Shown here in pieces: positions 26,200 to 33,773 of a stretch of DNA of 64,000 nt. Below the pieces are notes generated by a model. The model was not told where the DNA came from. It searched no databases and was given only the letters and a program-made list of their open reading frames with translations. Positions within the stretch are counted from its first letter, which is position 1, and each line of letters opens with the position of its first letter. The DNA comes from Nitrosococcus halophilus Nc 4 (GTDB taxonomy: Bacteria > Pseudomonadota > Gammaproteobacteria > Nitrosococcales > Nitrosococcaceae): positions 2,032,001 to 2,096,000 of the forward strand of contig NC_013960.1 in assembly GCF_000024725.1 (NCBI RefSeq). The letters are read 5' to 3'. The translations under genes and the position numbers were made by a program.

Positions 26200-27720
26200 T
26201 TAGCCTAGGTTTAGGATGGGGATGTGGCTCTTGGGGTCAGTGGCTGTGATGGCAGTTCACTAGACTTGAAATGCCGTTCCCGTCCTCCTGCGTCATCCGG
26301 TGGGTCGTTCGGGATGGTGCCGATTTTAGATTGTGGCTCTGTAGGTAGACGAGACCGACGGATGATTTTTTTCGGTTTAATCTGACCTTATGGAGAGCAC
26401 AATTTTATGACGGTAGCGGCGCAGATCCGTGTGAGTGTAGATATCGGTTGCCCTCAGCACAGCATTGCGATTGGTTTAGCTGGCGGCGAGGTGCTGGAAG
26501 AATTTGATATTCTCCACCGCCCGGAAGGGTTCAAACAGTTTTTTGAACGCATCGAGCCTCATTGCCAACGCCATGGCGGGGAGGTGGCGGTGGCGATGGA
26601 GGGATACAACGGTTTTGCCAGACCTTTGGATAGCTTGATAAGGGTTCGAGGCTATCCACTTTACCACATCAATAATCTAAAGCTGGCCCGGTTCAAGGAG
26701 ATCTTTCCCGCGGCGGCCAAAAGCGATCGTATCGATGCCCGTAAGGGCTTAGAGCTGTTTCAGCTGCGAGATCACCTGGCGGTGGCCAAGGACGTGCTCC
26801 AAGAGGTCATGCCCACGCCGCAGGAGAACGATAAGCTCAAACGTCTTAGCCGCCGGCGCCGCGCCTTGGTGGAGGAGAAAACCCGCGTGTTGAGCCGCCT
26901 GCAAAGTGATCTGCAGGCCGTTTGCCCAGGCCTTCTGGCCATCACTCAGGAGGCCGAAAACCTCTGGTTTTTGCGCTTTCTCACCTGCTCAACAGAGCTG
27001 ACCAAACTCTCACGCCTGCGTCCCTCCACCCTGATGAAGATCCCCGGCGTGGGACGCCAATACGCTTCGATTATCCAACAATGGCAGAAAAATGCCTCAT
27101 TTAGCCATGAAGTGGACTGGGTGGGCGAGATGATCATTGAAGATGCCCGACGCATTTTGGATCTCAGGGACAAAATCAAAGCGCTAGAAGCACGCTGTAA
27201 GGCGGTGATGAATCACTCCACGATCGCCCCCTTGACCGACTCCATTCCAGGGTTTGCTCTCGTTTGTTCCTCGGAGCTGGCCGGCGAAATTGGCACCATT
27301 GACCGCTTTGCTAGCGAGCGTAGCCTAGCCCTTTATCTGGGCATGGCCAATCTCGATCATAGCTCTGGAAAATTCCACGGTTCAAAGGCGCCCAAGCACG
27401 TCAATAAACGGGCTAAAGGCGCCATGATGACCGGGGTGGATAGGCATCGCAAGTGTGTGCCCGAATCACAACGTTACTATGAAAAAAAACGGGCAGAAGG
27501 CAAATCTCATAACCAGGCCATCCGCGCACTTGGACGACAACTCTGCCGTATTATATTCAAAATGCTCAAACAGAATCGAGCTTATGAAATTCGATCATCA
27601 ACGGACGTATAGGCTTGAAAATTCCAGCGGGATGTTCAGGTCTTGTATAATGCTTTAGTGGGTAGGTTTAATTTGGCGTATTGTCCTTGAGCTATCACTT
27701 AAAATGCCGACGTTTGGGAC
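26200..27720 (+). mobile_element. IS110-family insertion sequence, boundaries approximate
   Basis: A single IS110-type transposase gene with a long non-coding leader (about 270 bases between hsdR and the start). IS110 elements have no terminal inverted repeats, so the ends cannot be placed from sequence alone. The leader is the expected location of the structured bridge RNA in the IS110 subgroup. Confidence 0.6.
26407..27612 (+). CDS. IS110-family transposase
   Basis: A 401-aa DEDD-type recombinase. The N-terminal RuvC-like domain has VSVDIGCPQHSIAIG, a central Glu region (AMEGYNG) and SDRIDARKGLELF. The C-terminal Tnp domain has IPGFALVCSSELAGEIG with the candidate catalytic serine, then FASERSLALYLGMANL. 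Such proteins recombine DNA under guidance of an element-encoded bridge RNA. Length and motifs are complete, so the element may be active. It lies just after the restriction operon and separates it from the second peptide locus. Confidence 0.93.
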   Translation: MTVAAQIRVSVDIGCPQHSIAIGLAGGEVLEEFDILHRPEGFKQFFERIEPHCQRHGGEVAVAMEGYNGFARPLDSLIRVRGYPLYHINNLKLARFKEIFPAAAKSDRIDARKGLELFQLRDHLAVAKDVLQEVMPTPQENDKLKRLSRRRRALVEEKTRVLSRLQSDLQAVCPGLLAITQEAENLWFLRFLTCSTELTKLSRLRPSTLMKIPGVGRQYASIIQQWQKNASFSHEVDWVGEMIIEDARRILDLRDKIKALEARCKAVMNHSTIAPLTDSIPGFALVCSSELAGEIGTIDRFASERSLALYLGMANLDHSSGKFHGSKAPKHVNKRAKGAMMTGVDRHRKCVPESQRYYEKKRAEGKSHNQAIRALGRQLCRIIFKMLKQNRAYEIRSSTDV

Positions 27721-27828
27721 AGATTTTCGCCTTATCATTGCTCTTTTGGGATTAAGAAATTATTCCCCAAAGTGGATATTGGTGAGGTGGTAGAGGTTAC
27801 TGTATCAGGTTTTTCCCCCTCATCCTCG

Positions 27829-27852
27829 CCTTCTCCCGCCAGGGGAGAAGGG
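27829..27852. repeat. Palindromic repeat CTTCTCCC/GGGAGAAG, copy 2
   Basis: CCTTCTCCCGCCAGGGGAGAAGGG lies 24 bases beyond the 3' end of peptide copy 2. It is followed by GGAGGGAAGGGAACACTGAA, which is also kept at copies 3 and 4. Confidence 0.75.
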
Positions 27853-27875
27853 AGGGAAGGGAACACTGAAAGGGA

Positions 27876-28166
27876 TTAGACGATAAACCCACCTACATTG
27901 ACATTGTTCTGAGCATGTTGGTTCTGGGTGTTGGTGTTGTGCACATTAGCAACCCCGAAGTTGGCGACGTTATTGCCCACGGCATTTTCAAGGCCCTGGA
28001 ACTGAGAAATCGCCTGAGTGGGATTTACCTGGGTGAACCGATCTCCCATGGGTCCCCAGTAAAGACTCCGGCTCTCAAAGGCACGCATACCGCCGCATAT
28101 GGAAGTCATAGCAGTAGAGTCGAGGGTTTTGCTCTCGGCCAAGTCAGCGATAACGAGTTTGCTCAT
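27876..28166 (-). CDS. Double-glycine-leader Asn/Gln-rich small protein, copy 2
   Basis: A 96-aa protein with leader SKLVIADLAESKTLDSTAM and cleavage motif ICGG instead of VRGG. The 70-residue remainder (from MRAFESRSLYWGPMG) has about 12 Asn and 7 Gln and no cysteine, and ends NVNVGGFIV. The frame extends to 28205, but AAAGGAGA ahead of the ATG at 28166 and the conserved leader decide the start. It is nearly identical at DNA level to copy 4, a recent duplicate. A sigma-54 promoter lies at 28255-28270. Export by a peptidase-containing ABC transporter is inferred from the leader; none is in the window. Confidence 0.8.
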   Translation of the reverse strand: MSKLVIADLAESKTLDSTAMTSICGGMRAFESRSLYWGPMGDRFTQVNPTQAISQFQGLENAVGNNVANFGVANVHNTNTQNQHAQNNVNVGGFIV

Positions 28167-28222
28167 GGGTGTGTTCTCCTTTGAATTGAATGTTGGGTTG
28201 TTCATTAAACTTCAAATTTGGA

Positions 28223-28239
28223 ACCGAAAATTTTTCGGT
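28223..28239 (-). promoter_or_regulatory. 5'-leader hairpin of peptide copy 2
   Basis: ACCGAAAA-A-TTTTCGGT, the counterpart of the hairpin at 17000-17017. The differences from copy 1 keep the stem paired. Confidence 0.5.
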
Positions 28240-28254
28240 GCTTGCCCAACAGAT

Positions 28255-28270
28255 TGCAGCTCCCGTGCCA
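28255..28270 (-). promoter_or_regulatory. Sigma-54 -24/-12 promoter of peptide copy 2
   Basis: The minus strand reads TGGCAC-GGGAG-CTGCA, with the same spacing and single mismatch as copy 1 and a changed N5 spacer. Conservation of the two contact boxes but not the spacer supports function. Confidence 0.75.
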
Positions 28271-28617
28271 AGTAGGGGGTTGACGGGGGGTGTGATGTTT
28301 TAAGGTTATAATTTGAAAGATATTATATTTTCTCTACAGGGCATTCCTGACGACTTAAAGGGAGAGGGATGTTTAAAAAGTTGGTTTAATAGCAACAATA
28401 AAAACAGGGTGTTTGTTGGAAGGTTGCTCTTGGGGTAAAAGGTAAAGAAAAATGGAAAGGGGTTATGGGTGTGGGATTACAAGGAGGTAAGTGCCCGCCT
28501 CTTGGAGGGGGGCTTACTTATCCATGACAATCCCCAAGAAATTGGGGTTTTATCTATAACTTGTTGTTGTTACTGGATAACTAAGACCATATTGAATAAA
28601 GTATCAACTTCTTATAG

Positions 28618-28715
28618 CTATAGCGTTTCCCAAAGAGGAGAGATACGGTTGGATTGAGAACTTAAGGCCCGACTAAGTCGATATTCGTATCTCATTTATT
28701 CGGGAAACGCTATAG
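28618..28715. repeat. 98-bp MITE inside upstream repeat, copy 2
   Basis: Same ends (CTATAGCGTTTCCC ... GGGAAACGCTATAG), length and interior as the copy at 17387-17484. It was copied along with the surrounding unit. Confidence 0.75.
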
Positions 28716-28767
28716 AAAGTTTCTGTTATAAAGTAGAATTTTTATATCTACCCGATGTTAGCTGAAT

Positions 28768-29763
28768 ATGAAATCGAGATCACGAAACTTAGCTGATAAA
28801 TCGATTGATGCCATGCTGGCAGCAATTGAGATATATAATAAGCCAAGCTTTGCATACCGTGAGGAGTCATTTTCCATTCTTGCCATAAACGCATGGGAAT
28901 TATTGCTGAAGGCCAGAATATTGCAGCTATCTAACAACAAGGTAAGCTCAATACTTAAGTATGAAAAACGCCAAAAAGCTGGCGGAAGCCTTTCCGAGAA
29001 AAAGTACCGGGTAAAGAACAGATCGGGGACTAATCTGTCCATTGGTTTGTTTCGCGCGATAGATATGTTAGAGGCAGAGTATGGAGACAAAGTGGGGGCT
29101 CAAGTTAGGAAGAATATCGAACTGCTATGTGAGGTAAGAGATAGTGCTGTTCACTTTGTTAACAAAGGCTTCGATTTAACCCTGTTAGTACAACAACTTG
29201 GTACCGCATGCCTGCGTAACTACATAATCGTTATTCGCCGATGGTTCGCAATTGATTTATCTAAGTACAACTTTTTCCTAATGCCTCTAGCCTTTTTCGG
29301 CCTAGAGGCGAACGTGCAGGGAGTCTCGCTTAATTCAGAGGAAAAACGCCTCTCAGAATATTTAAAGCAAGAAACTAATGTTAGTAATGGCGGAGATCCT
29401 GATGAGTTCAATGTCGCATTAACAGTGAATGTTCGGTTTACCAAATCTAAATCCGAGGATGCTGAACTAGTTTGTGTTTCAAATGACCCAGATGCAACCC
29501 CAATAAAACTAACAGAAGAAGATATTAGGGAAAAATACCCGTGGGATTACAAAATCCTTACCACAAGGCTTCGCAAACGCTACAGCGATTTTAAGGAAAA
29601 CAAAAAATACCATGACTTGCGGAAGCCTTTAGAGTCGGAGCCGAAATATTGTAACAAGCGTTTTCTCGACCCAGCTCAAAAAAATGGTATTGGGAAGTGT
29701 TTTTACAACCCAAATATCGTAAAAGAATTCGATGCTCACTATACAAAAGCAGCTAGCAAGTAG
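28768..29763 (+). CDS. DUF3644 HEPN-like protein in an integron cassette
   Basis: A 331-aa protein whose first half matches DUF3644: SFSILAINAWELLLKARIL (about residues 31-49), then CEVRDSAVHF (about 122-131). RDSAVH fits the R-x4-H motif of HEPN ribonucleases. The C-terminal part (YPWDYKILTTRLRKRYSDF, then KYHDLRKPLES) resembles the helix-turn-helix-like tail common in these proteins. The ATG lies 5 bases after a GTTAGCT core site, and the stop lies within the attC site, so the gene is a cassette. A nucleic-acid-targeting defence or toxin role is inferred from HEPN relatives; no antitoxin partner is adjacent. Confidence 0.82.
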   Translation: MKSRSRNLADKSIDAMLAAIEIYNKPSFAYREESFSILAINAWELLLKARILQLSNNKVSSILKYEKRQKAGGSLSEKKYRVKNRSGTNLSIGLFRAIDMLEAEYGDKVGAQVRKNIELLCEVRDSAVHFVNKGFDLTLLVQQLGTACLRNYIIVIRRWFAIDLSKYNFFLMPLAFFGLEANVQGVSLNSEEKRLSEYLKQETNVSNGGDPDEFNVALTVNVRFTKSKSEDAELVCVSNDPDATPIKLTEEDIREKYPWDYKILTTRLRKRYSDFKENKKYHDLRKPLESEPKYCNKRFLDPAQKNGIGKCFYNPNIVKEFDAHYTKAASK

Positions 29764-29833
29764 CTCAGGGCCAGCAAAAAGCGCTGTTCGTTCCTTGCTC
29801 TGCTTTTTGCTGCCCCTGAGCATGACGTTAGAT
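29751..29833 (+). other. attC recombination site of cassette 1
   Basis: R'' box AGCTAGC (29751-29757) and R' core GTTAGAT (29827-29833) bracket an imperfect palindrome. Its arms GCTCAGGGCCAGCAAAAAGC and GCTTTTTGCTGCCCCTGAGC pair at 19 of 20 positions. The R'' box differs by one base from the complement of GTTAGCT at the left end of the cassette (28757-28763). This is the architecture of integron attC sites. Confidence 0.85.
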
Positions 29834-29850
29834 TTTTTGAGAGCTATCAA

Positions 29851-30303
29851 ATGACATCTTTTGCAGTTAAACATATAGAAGAAAAACATGGTGCTTTGTC
29901 TTCAGTATTAAAAAATGCAAAAAAGCAACCTTACTCCTTAACAAGTAAAGAGTATGAAGCGCATGAGGCAGCAAAAGGGCGTTTTGTGTATGTTATTGAA
30001 GTACTGCGAGTAAAAGGAGATACAATCTATCTACTAGGATATAAATACAAAGCACGCACAGTATTGGCAGCGCCAGGAGTCGCTTTGTGGCGAGGTAAGT
30101 TTAAGTATAAAAATTCTGTAGAGTACGGAATTCCCTCGGAAGGGTTGTATTTTGATAAACCTGTATTAATAACAGATACCGGATTTATTGACTGGTTTAA
30201 AGGAGAAACTTTTGGTATGGCTGCAATTCCGGTGGCTCACGTGAAGACTCTAGAAACATTATTCAAAGATCCATCAAATTATGCAAAAAAGTTCAAAATC
30301 TAA
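29851..30303 (+). CDS. Unknown 150-aa protein in an integron cassette
   Basis: A mostly soluble, Lys-rich protein (SSVLKNAKKQPYSLTSKEYEA, then RFVYVIEVLRVKGDTIYLLG, later LITDTGFIDWFKGE). No family was recognised and no transmembrane or signal segment is seen. It starts 18 bases after a GTTAGAT core site, and its TAA stop lies inside the matching ATCTAAC box of the next attC, a perfect 7-base complement. The cassette context is therefore clear although the function is not. Low GC compared with core genes fits transfer. Confidence 0.75.
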   Translation: MTSFAVKHIEEKHGALSSVLKNAKKQPYSLTSKEYEAHEAAKGRFVYVIEVLRVKGDTIYLLGYKYKARTVLAAPGVALWRGKFKYKNSVEYGIPSEGLYFDKPVLITDTGFIDWFKGETFGMAAIPVAHVKTLETLFKDPSNYAKKFKI

Positions 30304-30357
30304 CCATGGGCATCCAGTTGATGCTCGCTATCGCTCGCACAACTGAGCCCAGACGTT
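30298..30357 (+). other. attC recombination site of cassette 2, core split by a MITE
   Basis: The site starts ATCTAAC (30298-30304) and has arms GGGCATCCAGTTG and CAACTGAGCCC around a short loop. It reaches GTT at 30355-30357. There a 109-bp MITE interrupts the core; beyond it GTTAGGT (30467-30473) completes a consensus GTTRRRY core. ATCTAAC is the exact complement of the GTTAGAT at the left end of the cassette. Confidence 0.85.
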
Positions 30358-30466
30358 GAGGTTGTAGAAAAAGCCCCTGAGGCATGAGATCATGCATTCT
30401 AACCCATTGATTTCTCATTTGTGAAATCACTAAAAATGGAACATTTTAGGGTTTTTCTACAGCCTC
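30358..30466. repeat. MITE inserted in the attC2 core
   Basis: 109 bp with terminal inverted repeats GAGGTTGTAGAAAAAGCCC and the complement of GAGGCTGTAGAAAAACCCT, flanked by GTT on both sides. Removing it and one GTT restores CAGACGTTAGGTGC, a perfect attC core. Confidence 0.75.
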
Positions 30467-30525
30467 GTTAGGTGCAGCAGTAGGGCCGAGATACATTTAA
30501 TAAGTTGACTATGCGAGGTTTTGCC

Positions 30526-30756
30526 ATGAAGTCCGAGATTGAAGAAATTGCCGAAAAAGCTCTTAATCTCCCATTACCTGCTAGAGCGTCTTTAGCGGAA
30601 CTACTGCTAGAAAGTCTGGATTATGAAGAGGATTTTCTGATTTCAGATGAGTGGATGAACGAAATTCAGAAACGCTGCCGTGAAATAGATGAAGGAAAGG
30701 TAAAACTCATATCAGCAGAAGACGCCTTGGCCCAGCTTCAGAAAAAATATTCATGA
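30526..30756 (+). CDS. Addiction-module antitoxin, TIGR02574-like
   Basis: A 76-aa acidic helical protein (KSEIEEIAEKALNLPLPARA, then LAELLLESLD and ISDEWMNEIQKRCREIDEGK). The pattern is that of antitoxins annotated as putative addiction-module components paired with RelE/ParE toxins. The frame extends to a TTG at 30505, but the ATG at 30526 follows GAGG at good spacing. The stop overlaps the toxin start (ATGA). The gene sits at the start of cassette 3, after GTTAGGT. Since the toxin is interrupted, the antitoxin is now probably an orphan. Confidence 0.8.
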   Translation: MKSEIEEIAEKALNLPLPARASLAELLLESLDYEEDFLISDEWMNEIQKRCREIDEGKVKLISAEDALAQLQKKYS

Positions 30757-30969
30757 AACCCTGCTGGTTTCATCCGGAAGCGCTCGCAGAGGCCGATGAG
30801 GCGGTTGCGTTCTATAAAGAGCAACAGCCTGCTCTTGAGGTACGCTTTCTGGAAGCGTTGAACGACACGATTTCCCGAATAAGGAGAAACCCATAAATTA
30901 CACCGCGCGGGGAGTGCCGACTTTAGGCGGCAGAGGAAGCGCGGCCCTCCGTTTGGTTGTTGCTAGTAT

Positions 30970-31392
30970 ATGTCTGCCGGTCGTATAATTAATGGCATGT
31001 CTCGTTACGCCAAGAATTCTGGGGCGGTTTTCGCTCTCAAATATCACTTGGTCTGGTGCCCCAAATACCGTCGCAGCGTGTTGGTTGATGGCGTCGCTAA
31101 ACGTCTTGATCAGTTGATACGCGAAGTCGCAAACGAATTTGAAATGACAGTGCATGCGATGGAGATCATGCCGGACCACGTACACCTGTTCGTCGAATCC
31201 GACCCTCGCTGGTGCGTTGCCGAGATAGTCAATCGCTTTAAAGGTCGAAGCAGTCGTATCTTGCGTTCCGAATTTCCAGTTTTGCGTAGCCGTTTGCCGA
31301 CCCTCTGGAGTCGCAGTTACTACGCTGGCACGGTGGGCCACGTATCCGAAGAGAGCGTTCGCCGCTACATTGAAAACCAAACGGGAAAGTAG
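30970..31392 (+). CDS. tnpA: IS200/IS605 transposase TnpA (Y1 HUH)
   Basis: A 140-aa HUH single-strand transposase. The metal-binding histidines are in MPDHVHLFVES and the nucleophilic tyrosine is in the C-terminal RRYIENQ. The core VFALKYHLVWCPKYRRSVL is typical. It excises and inserts the element as a circular single strand at hairpin ends. The frame opens at 30970; an internal ATG (MSRYAKNSG) may be the true start. tnpB begins directly after its stop. Confidence 0.92.
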   Translation: MSAGRIINGMSRYAKNSGAVFALKYHLVWCPKYRRSVLVDGVAKRLDQLIREVANEFEMTVHAMEIMPDHVHLFVESDPRWCVAEIVNRFKGRSSRILRSEFPVLRSRLPTLWSRSYYAGTVGHVSEESVRRYIENQTGK

Positions 31393-32514
31393 TTGATTAA
31401 AGCATTCAAATACCGACTGTATCCGAACACCGCCCAGGTGCGTGAGCTTGAGATCATGCTTGAAACGCACCGACGCCTGTATAACGAGTGTCTTGCTCAA
31501 CGAAAAGAGCGCTACGAAACAGCTCAAGAAAGCGTGAAGTACACGCAGCAATCGGCTTGGTTTAAATCCGCCCGCGGCGCGAACGACTGGTACGCTAGGC
31601 TCAATTTCTCCTCTGCCCAGGCAACGATGCGGCGCCTCGACAAGGCGTTTCAGGCATTTTTTCGGCGCATTAAGACAGGCGATAAACCCGGTTATCCGCG
31701 CTTCAAGGCGCGTGGTCGCTTCGATAGCTGGACATACCCGGCGCACGGCGACGGCGCGCGGTTGCTCGATGGCAAACTGCGCCTTCAGCACATTGGCGTG
31801 GTTAGGGTACGCCAACATCGCCCTGCGCAAGGCACGATCAAAACCGTACAGATCAAGATTGAAGCCGGAAAGTGGTTCGTCATCGCCAGTTGCGAAATCG
31901 GTGATGCGCCACCGCCTCGGACTGAAGATACGGCTGTCGGTATTGATATTGGATTGGAGCATTTCCTGTCCACCGATCAAGGCGAGCAGGTCGATAATCC
32001 GCGCTACCAAAAAGAAGCATTGCGCCGGCTGCGCGTTGTTGGGCGCGCTGTTTCGCGTAAGAAAAAAGGCAGCCGAAACCGAGGTAAAGCGGTTTCCAAG
32101 CTGCGCTCGATACACGCCCGAGTGTCCAACAAAAGACGGGACCACCACCACAAGGTGGCCCGCGATTTCGTGAGTCGATACGCTTTCATCGCGGCGGAAA
32201 GCCTGACCGTAAAAAACATGGTCAGGAACCGCCGATTGAGTCGGTCGATTTCGGATGCTGGCTGGAGCCAGTTTCTGAACATACTCCGTGCCAAGGCTGA
32301 AAGCGCCGGGTCGGTGTTTGTCGAAGTTCCTCCGCAAGGCACATCGCAAGCGTGCTCCGGCTGCGGAGCAGTCGTGCGAAAGGCGCTCTCCGTGCGCCAG
32401 CACAGATGCCCCGAATGCGGTTTGTCTCTGCAAAGAGATGTCAACGCGGCCAGAAATATCTTGGCGCGTGGCCAGGCTCGGATGGAGCCTGTGTGGCTTA
32501 ACGTGGCGCATTAG
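31393..32514 (+). CDS. tnpB: RNA-guided nuclease TnpB
   Basis: A 373-aa TnpB, the ancestor-type nuclease of Cas12. RuvC residues are visible as GIDIGLEHF (Asp), FIAAESLTVKNM (Glu) and LQRDVNAARNI (Asp). The zinc ribbon CSGCG...CPECG lies between the last two. The start is a TTG immediately after the tnpA stop (MIKAFKYRLYPN). All key residues are present, so it may be active. Its guide RNA would come from the 3' end of the gene and the right end of the element, with the guide reading into the interrupted parE gene. Confidence 0.92.
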   Translation: MIKAFKYRLYPNTAQVRELEIMLETHRRLYNECLAQRKERYETAQESVKYTQQSAWFKSARGANDWYARLNFSSAQATMRRLDKAFQAFFRRIKTGDKPGYPRFKARGRFDSWTYPAHGDGARLLDGKLRLQHIGVVRVRQHRPAQGTIKTVQIKIEAGKWFVIASCEIGDAPPPRTEDTAVGIDIGLEHFLSTDQGEQVDNPRYQKEALRRLRVVGRAVSRKKKGSRNRGKAVSKLRSIHARVSNKRRDHHHKVARDFVSRYAFIAAESLTVKNMVRNRRLSRSISDAGWSQFLNILRAKAESAGSVFVEVPPQGTSQACSGCGAVVRKALSVRQHRCPECGLSLQRDVNAARNILARGQARMEPVWLNVAH

Positions 32515-32671
32515 CGCGAGCGTGCCGCAAGAAGCCGTCTGCTTTTGCTGACGGTTCATCACTGATCTATCGTCGCATCGAAGGGGAAGTAAGGAAATGT
32601 CGGATACTGCGCTTTCCCTATGGCGTCATATACCGCGTCAGCAATGATCGCATAGAAGTCATACCATTTCT

Positions 32672-33232
32672 TTAAATATTTGCATGCTTTAAAGCGGAGA
32701 GGATAAAGGGGTAACCGGTTAAAGAACGAATCGTTTGTGGAATGAGGTCCTGGAGGATTTCCCCGACAGTCTGTCGAAGGGAGTCCAGTGTGCTAAAGAG
32801 AACCCAACTGAGCTGATCTTTCATGTGTTGCCAAAGTCGCTCGATAGGGTTGAGCTCGGGGCTATAGGGAGGCTGGAACATCAGCACGATATTCTCAGGC
32901 AACTCCAGCTTCTTGGCCCAATGAGAGCTGGCATTATCAAGTTGAACGATATGCAGAGCGTGGGGATAGCGTTGAGCGAGGTGATCCAAATAAATCTGAA
33001 AACAGTCGCTATCGTGATGAGAGAACTCCAAAAAGAAGCTTTCCCCGCTCAGCGGCTCCACTGCCCCATAGAGATAGAAGGCTTTAAATTGCCATTGCAC
33101 CGGCGCTAGGGGCTTGGTGCCGGTCAACGTAATCAGTCGCCGAGGGATGGTTTTAAGCCCAAAGCGCGTCTCATCGTAACACCAATACCGCACCGGTAAA
33201 GCGGGGTCTTCCGCCCCGTAGAGGACCGGCAA
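32672..33232 (-). CDS. IS630-family transposase, C-terminal DDE part
   Basis: A DDE domain with YDETRFGLKTIPRR (first Asp), HIVQLDNASSH (second Asp) and the family signature PPYSPELNPIERLWQHMK (Glu). It has no good start of its own (TTG). Upstream of it the same frame reads TLKKLPRRLEVLPVLYG through an A7 run, continuing the protein begun by the 33171-33773 gene. It is therefore the second half of one transposase made by frameshifting, or disabled by a one-base change. Confidence 0.88.
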   Translation of the reverse strand: MPVLYGAEDPALPVRYWCYDETRFGLKTIPRRLITLTGTKPLAPVQWQFKAFYLYGAVEPLSGESFFLEFSHHDSDCFQIYLDHLAQRYPHALHIVQLDNASSHWAKKLELPENIVLMFQPPYSPELNPIERLWQHMKDQLSWVLFSTLDSLRQTVGEILQDLIPQTIRSLTGYPFILSALKHANI

Positions 33233-33773
33233 AACTTCTAGGCGCCGCGGGAGTTTTTTTAAAGTCCACCCCCGCCGCTTCCTCTCGATGAAGGTGGCTC
33301 GGGCGCGCCACTTTGAGCTTGGCTTTGAGCCGGTAACGTACTGTCTGATGTACCGTTTTGTACTTAATCTGCAACCCGTATTCTTCCCTCAGCCACTGTT
33401 GAATCGCCCCATAGCTCTTAAAACCCGGCGGTTCTTTCAAACGCTGCTTTAAGGCCTGCTCCACCGCCGGCGGTATAGCTCGGGCACGCCCATTATGCGC
33501 CGTCCCAAGCTCAAGCAAGCCTACTAACCCGCGGGCCCGATACCCCTCAAACCAGCGATAAAGGGTGGAGGGATTGCGCCCTAGCACTTTCCCCAAAGCT
33601 TTGAGTTCGGTGACCTGCTCGCTCTTGAGCAAATATAACGCCTGAACTCGTTCTTTGAGTTTCACCTCGCTCTGCTGGTGAAGCAGCGCTTTTAATTCCT
33701 CGGCACTCTCCGTGATTTCTAGCTCTAGGCGGCGACTCATCAACCTCGCTCCTCCCCATAAACTCGCTTTCAA
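33171..33773 (-). CDS. IS630-family transposase, N-terminal DNA-binding part
   Basis: A 200-aa protein whose first 140 residues are two helix-turn-helix units of IS630 transposases (LKALGKVLGRNPSTLYRWFEG, then GAIQQWLREEYGLQIKYKTV). The frame passes TTTAAAAAAACT near 33255 and then runs on in the wrong frame (KTPAAPRSFAGPLRG) to a stop. A one-base slip at the A7 run would join it to the DDE half. The start is probably an internal ATG at MSRRLELEITES. Confidence 0.85.
   Translation of the reverse strand: MKASLWGGARLMSRRLELEITESAEELKALLHQQSEVKLKERVQALYLLKSEQVTELKALGKVLGRNPSTLYRWFEGYRARGLVGLLELGTAHNGRARAIPPAVEQALKQRLKEPPGFKSYGAIQQWLREEYGLQIKYKTVHQTVRYRLKAKLKVARPSHLHREEAAGVDFKKTPAAPRSFAGPLRGGRPRFTGAVLVLR

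Larger units (their letters stand above)
28167..28756. repeat. Upstream repeat unit, copy 2
   Basis: A gene-free stretch matching 16945-17525. It has the same order of elements: leader hairpin, sigma-54 promoter, AT-rich region, GC-rich hairpin near 28490-28525, and 98-bp MITE. Homology ends at 28756, exactly where the first integron-type cassette begins. Confidence 0.8.
30894..32561 (+). mobile_element. IS200/IS605-family element with tnpA and tnpB
   Basis: About 1.67 kb, inserted between the RNP and LIYRR codons of parE. There is no target duplication, as expected for single-strand transposition. Ends are placed by the reading frame of the interrupted gene and could shift by a few bases. 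Subterminal hairpins are visible: GTGCCG...GGCGGC near the left end and CCGTCTGCTTTTGCTGACGG near the right end. Confidence 0.82.

Noticed and set aside
30898-32562. A 554-codon minus-strand frame opposite tnpA/tnpB
   Set aside because: Shadow frame; TnpA and TnpB motifs are complete on the plus strand.
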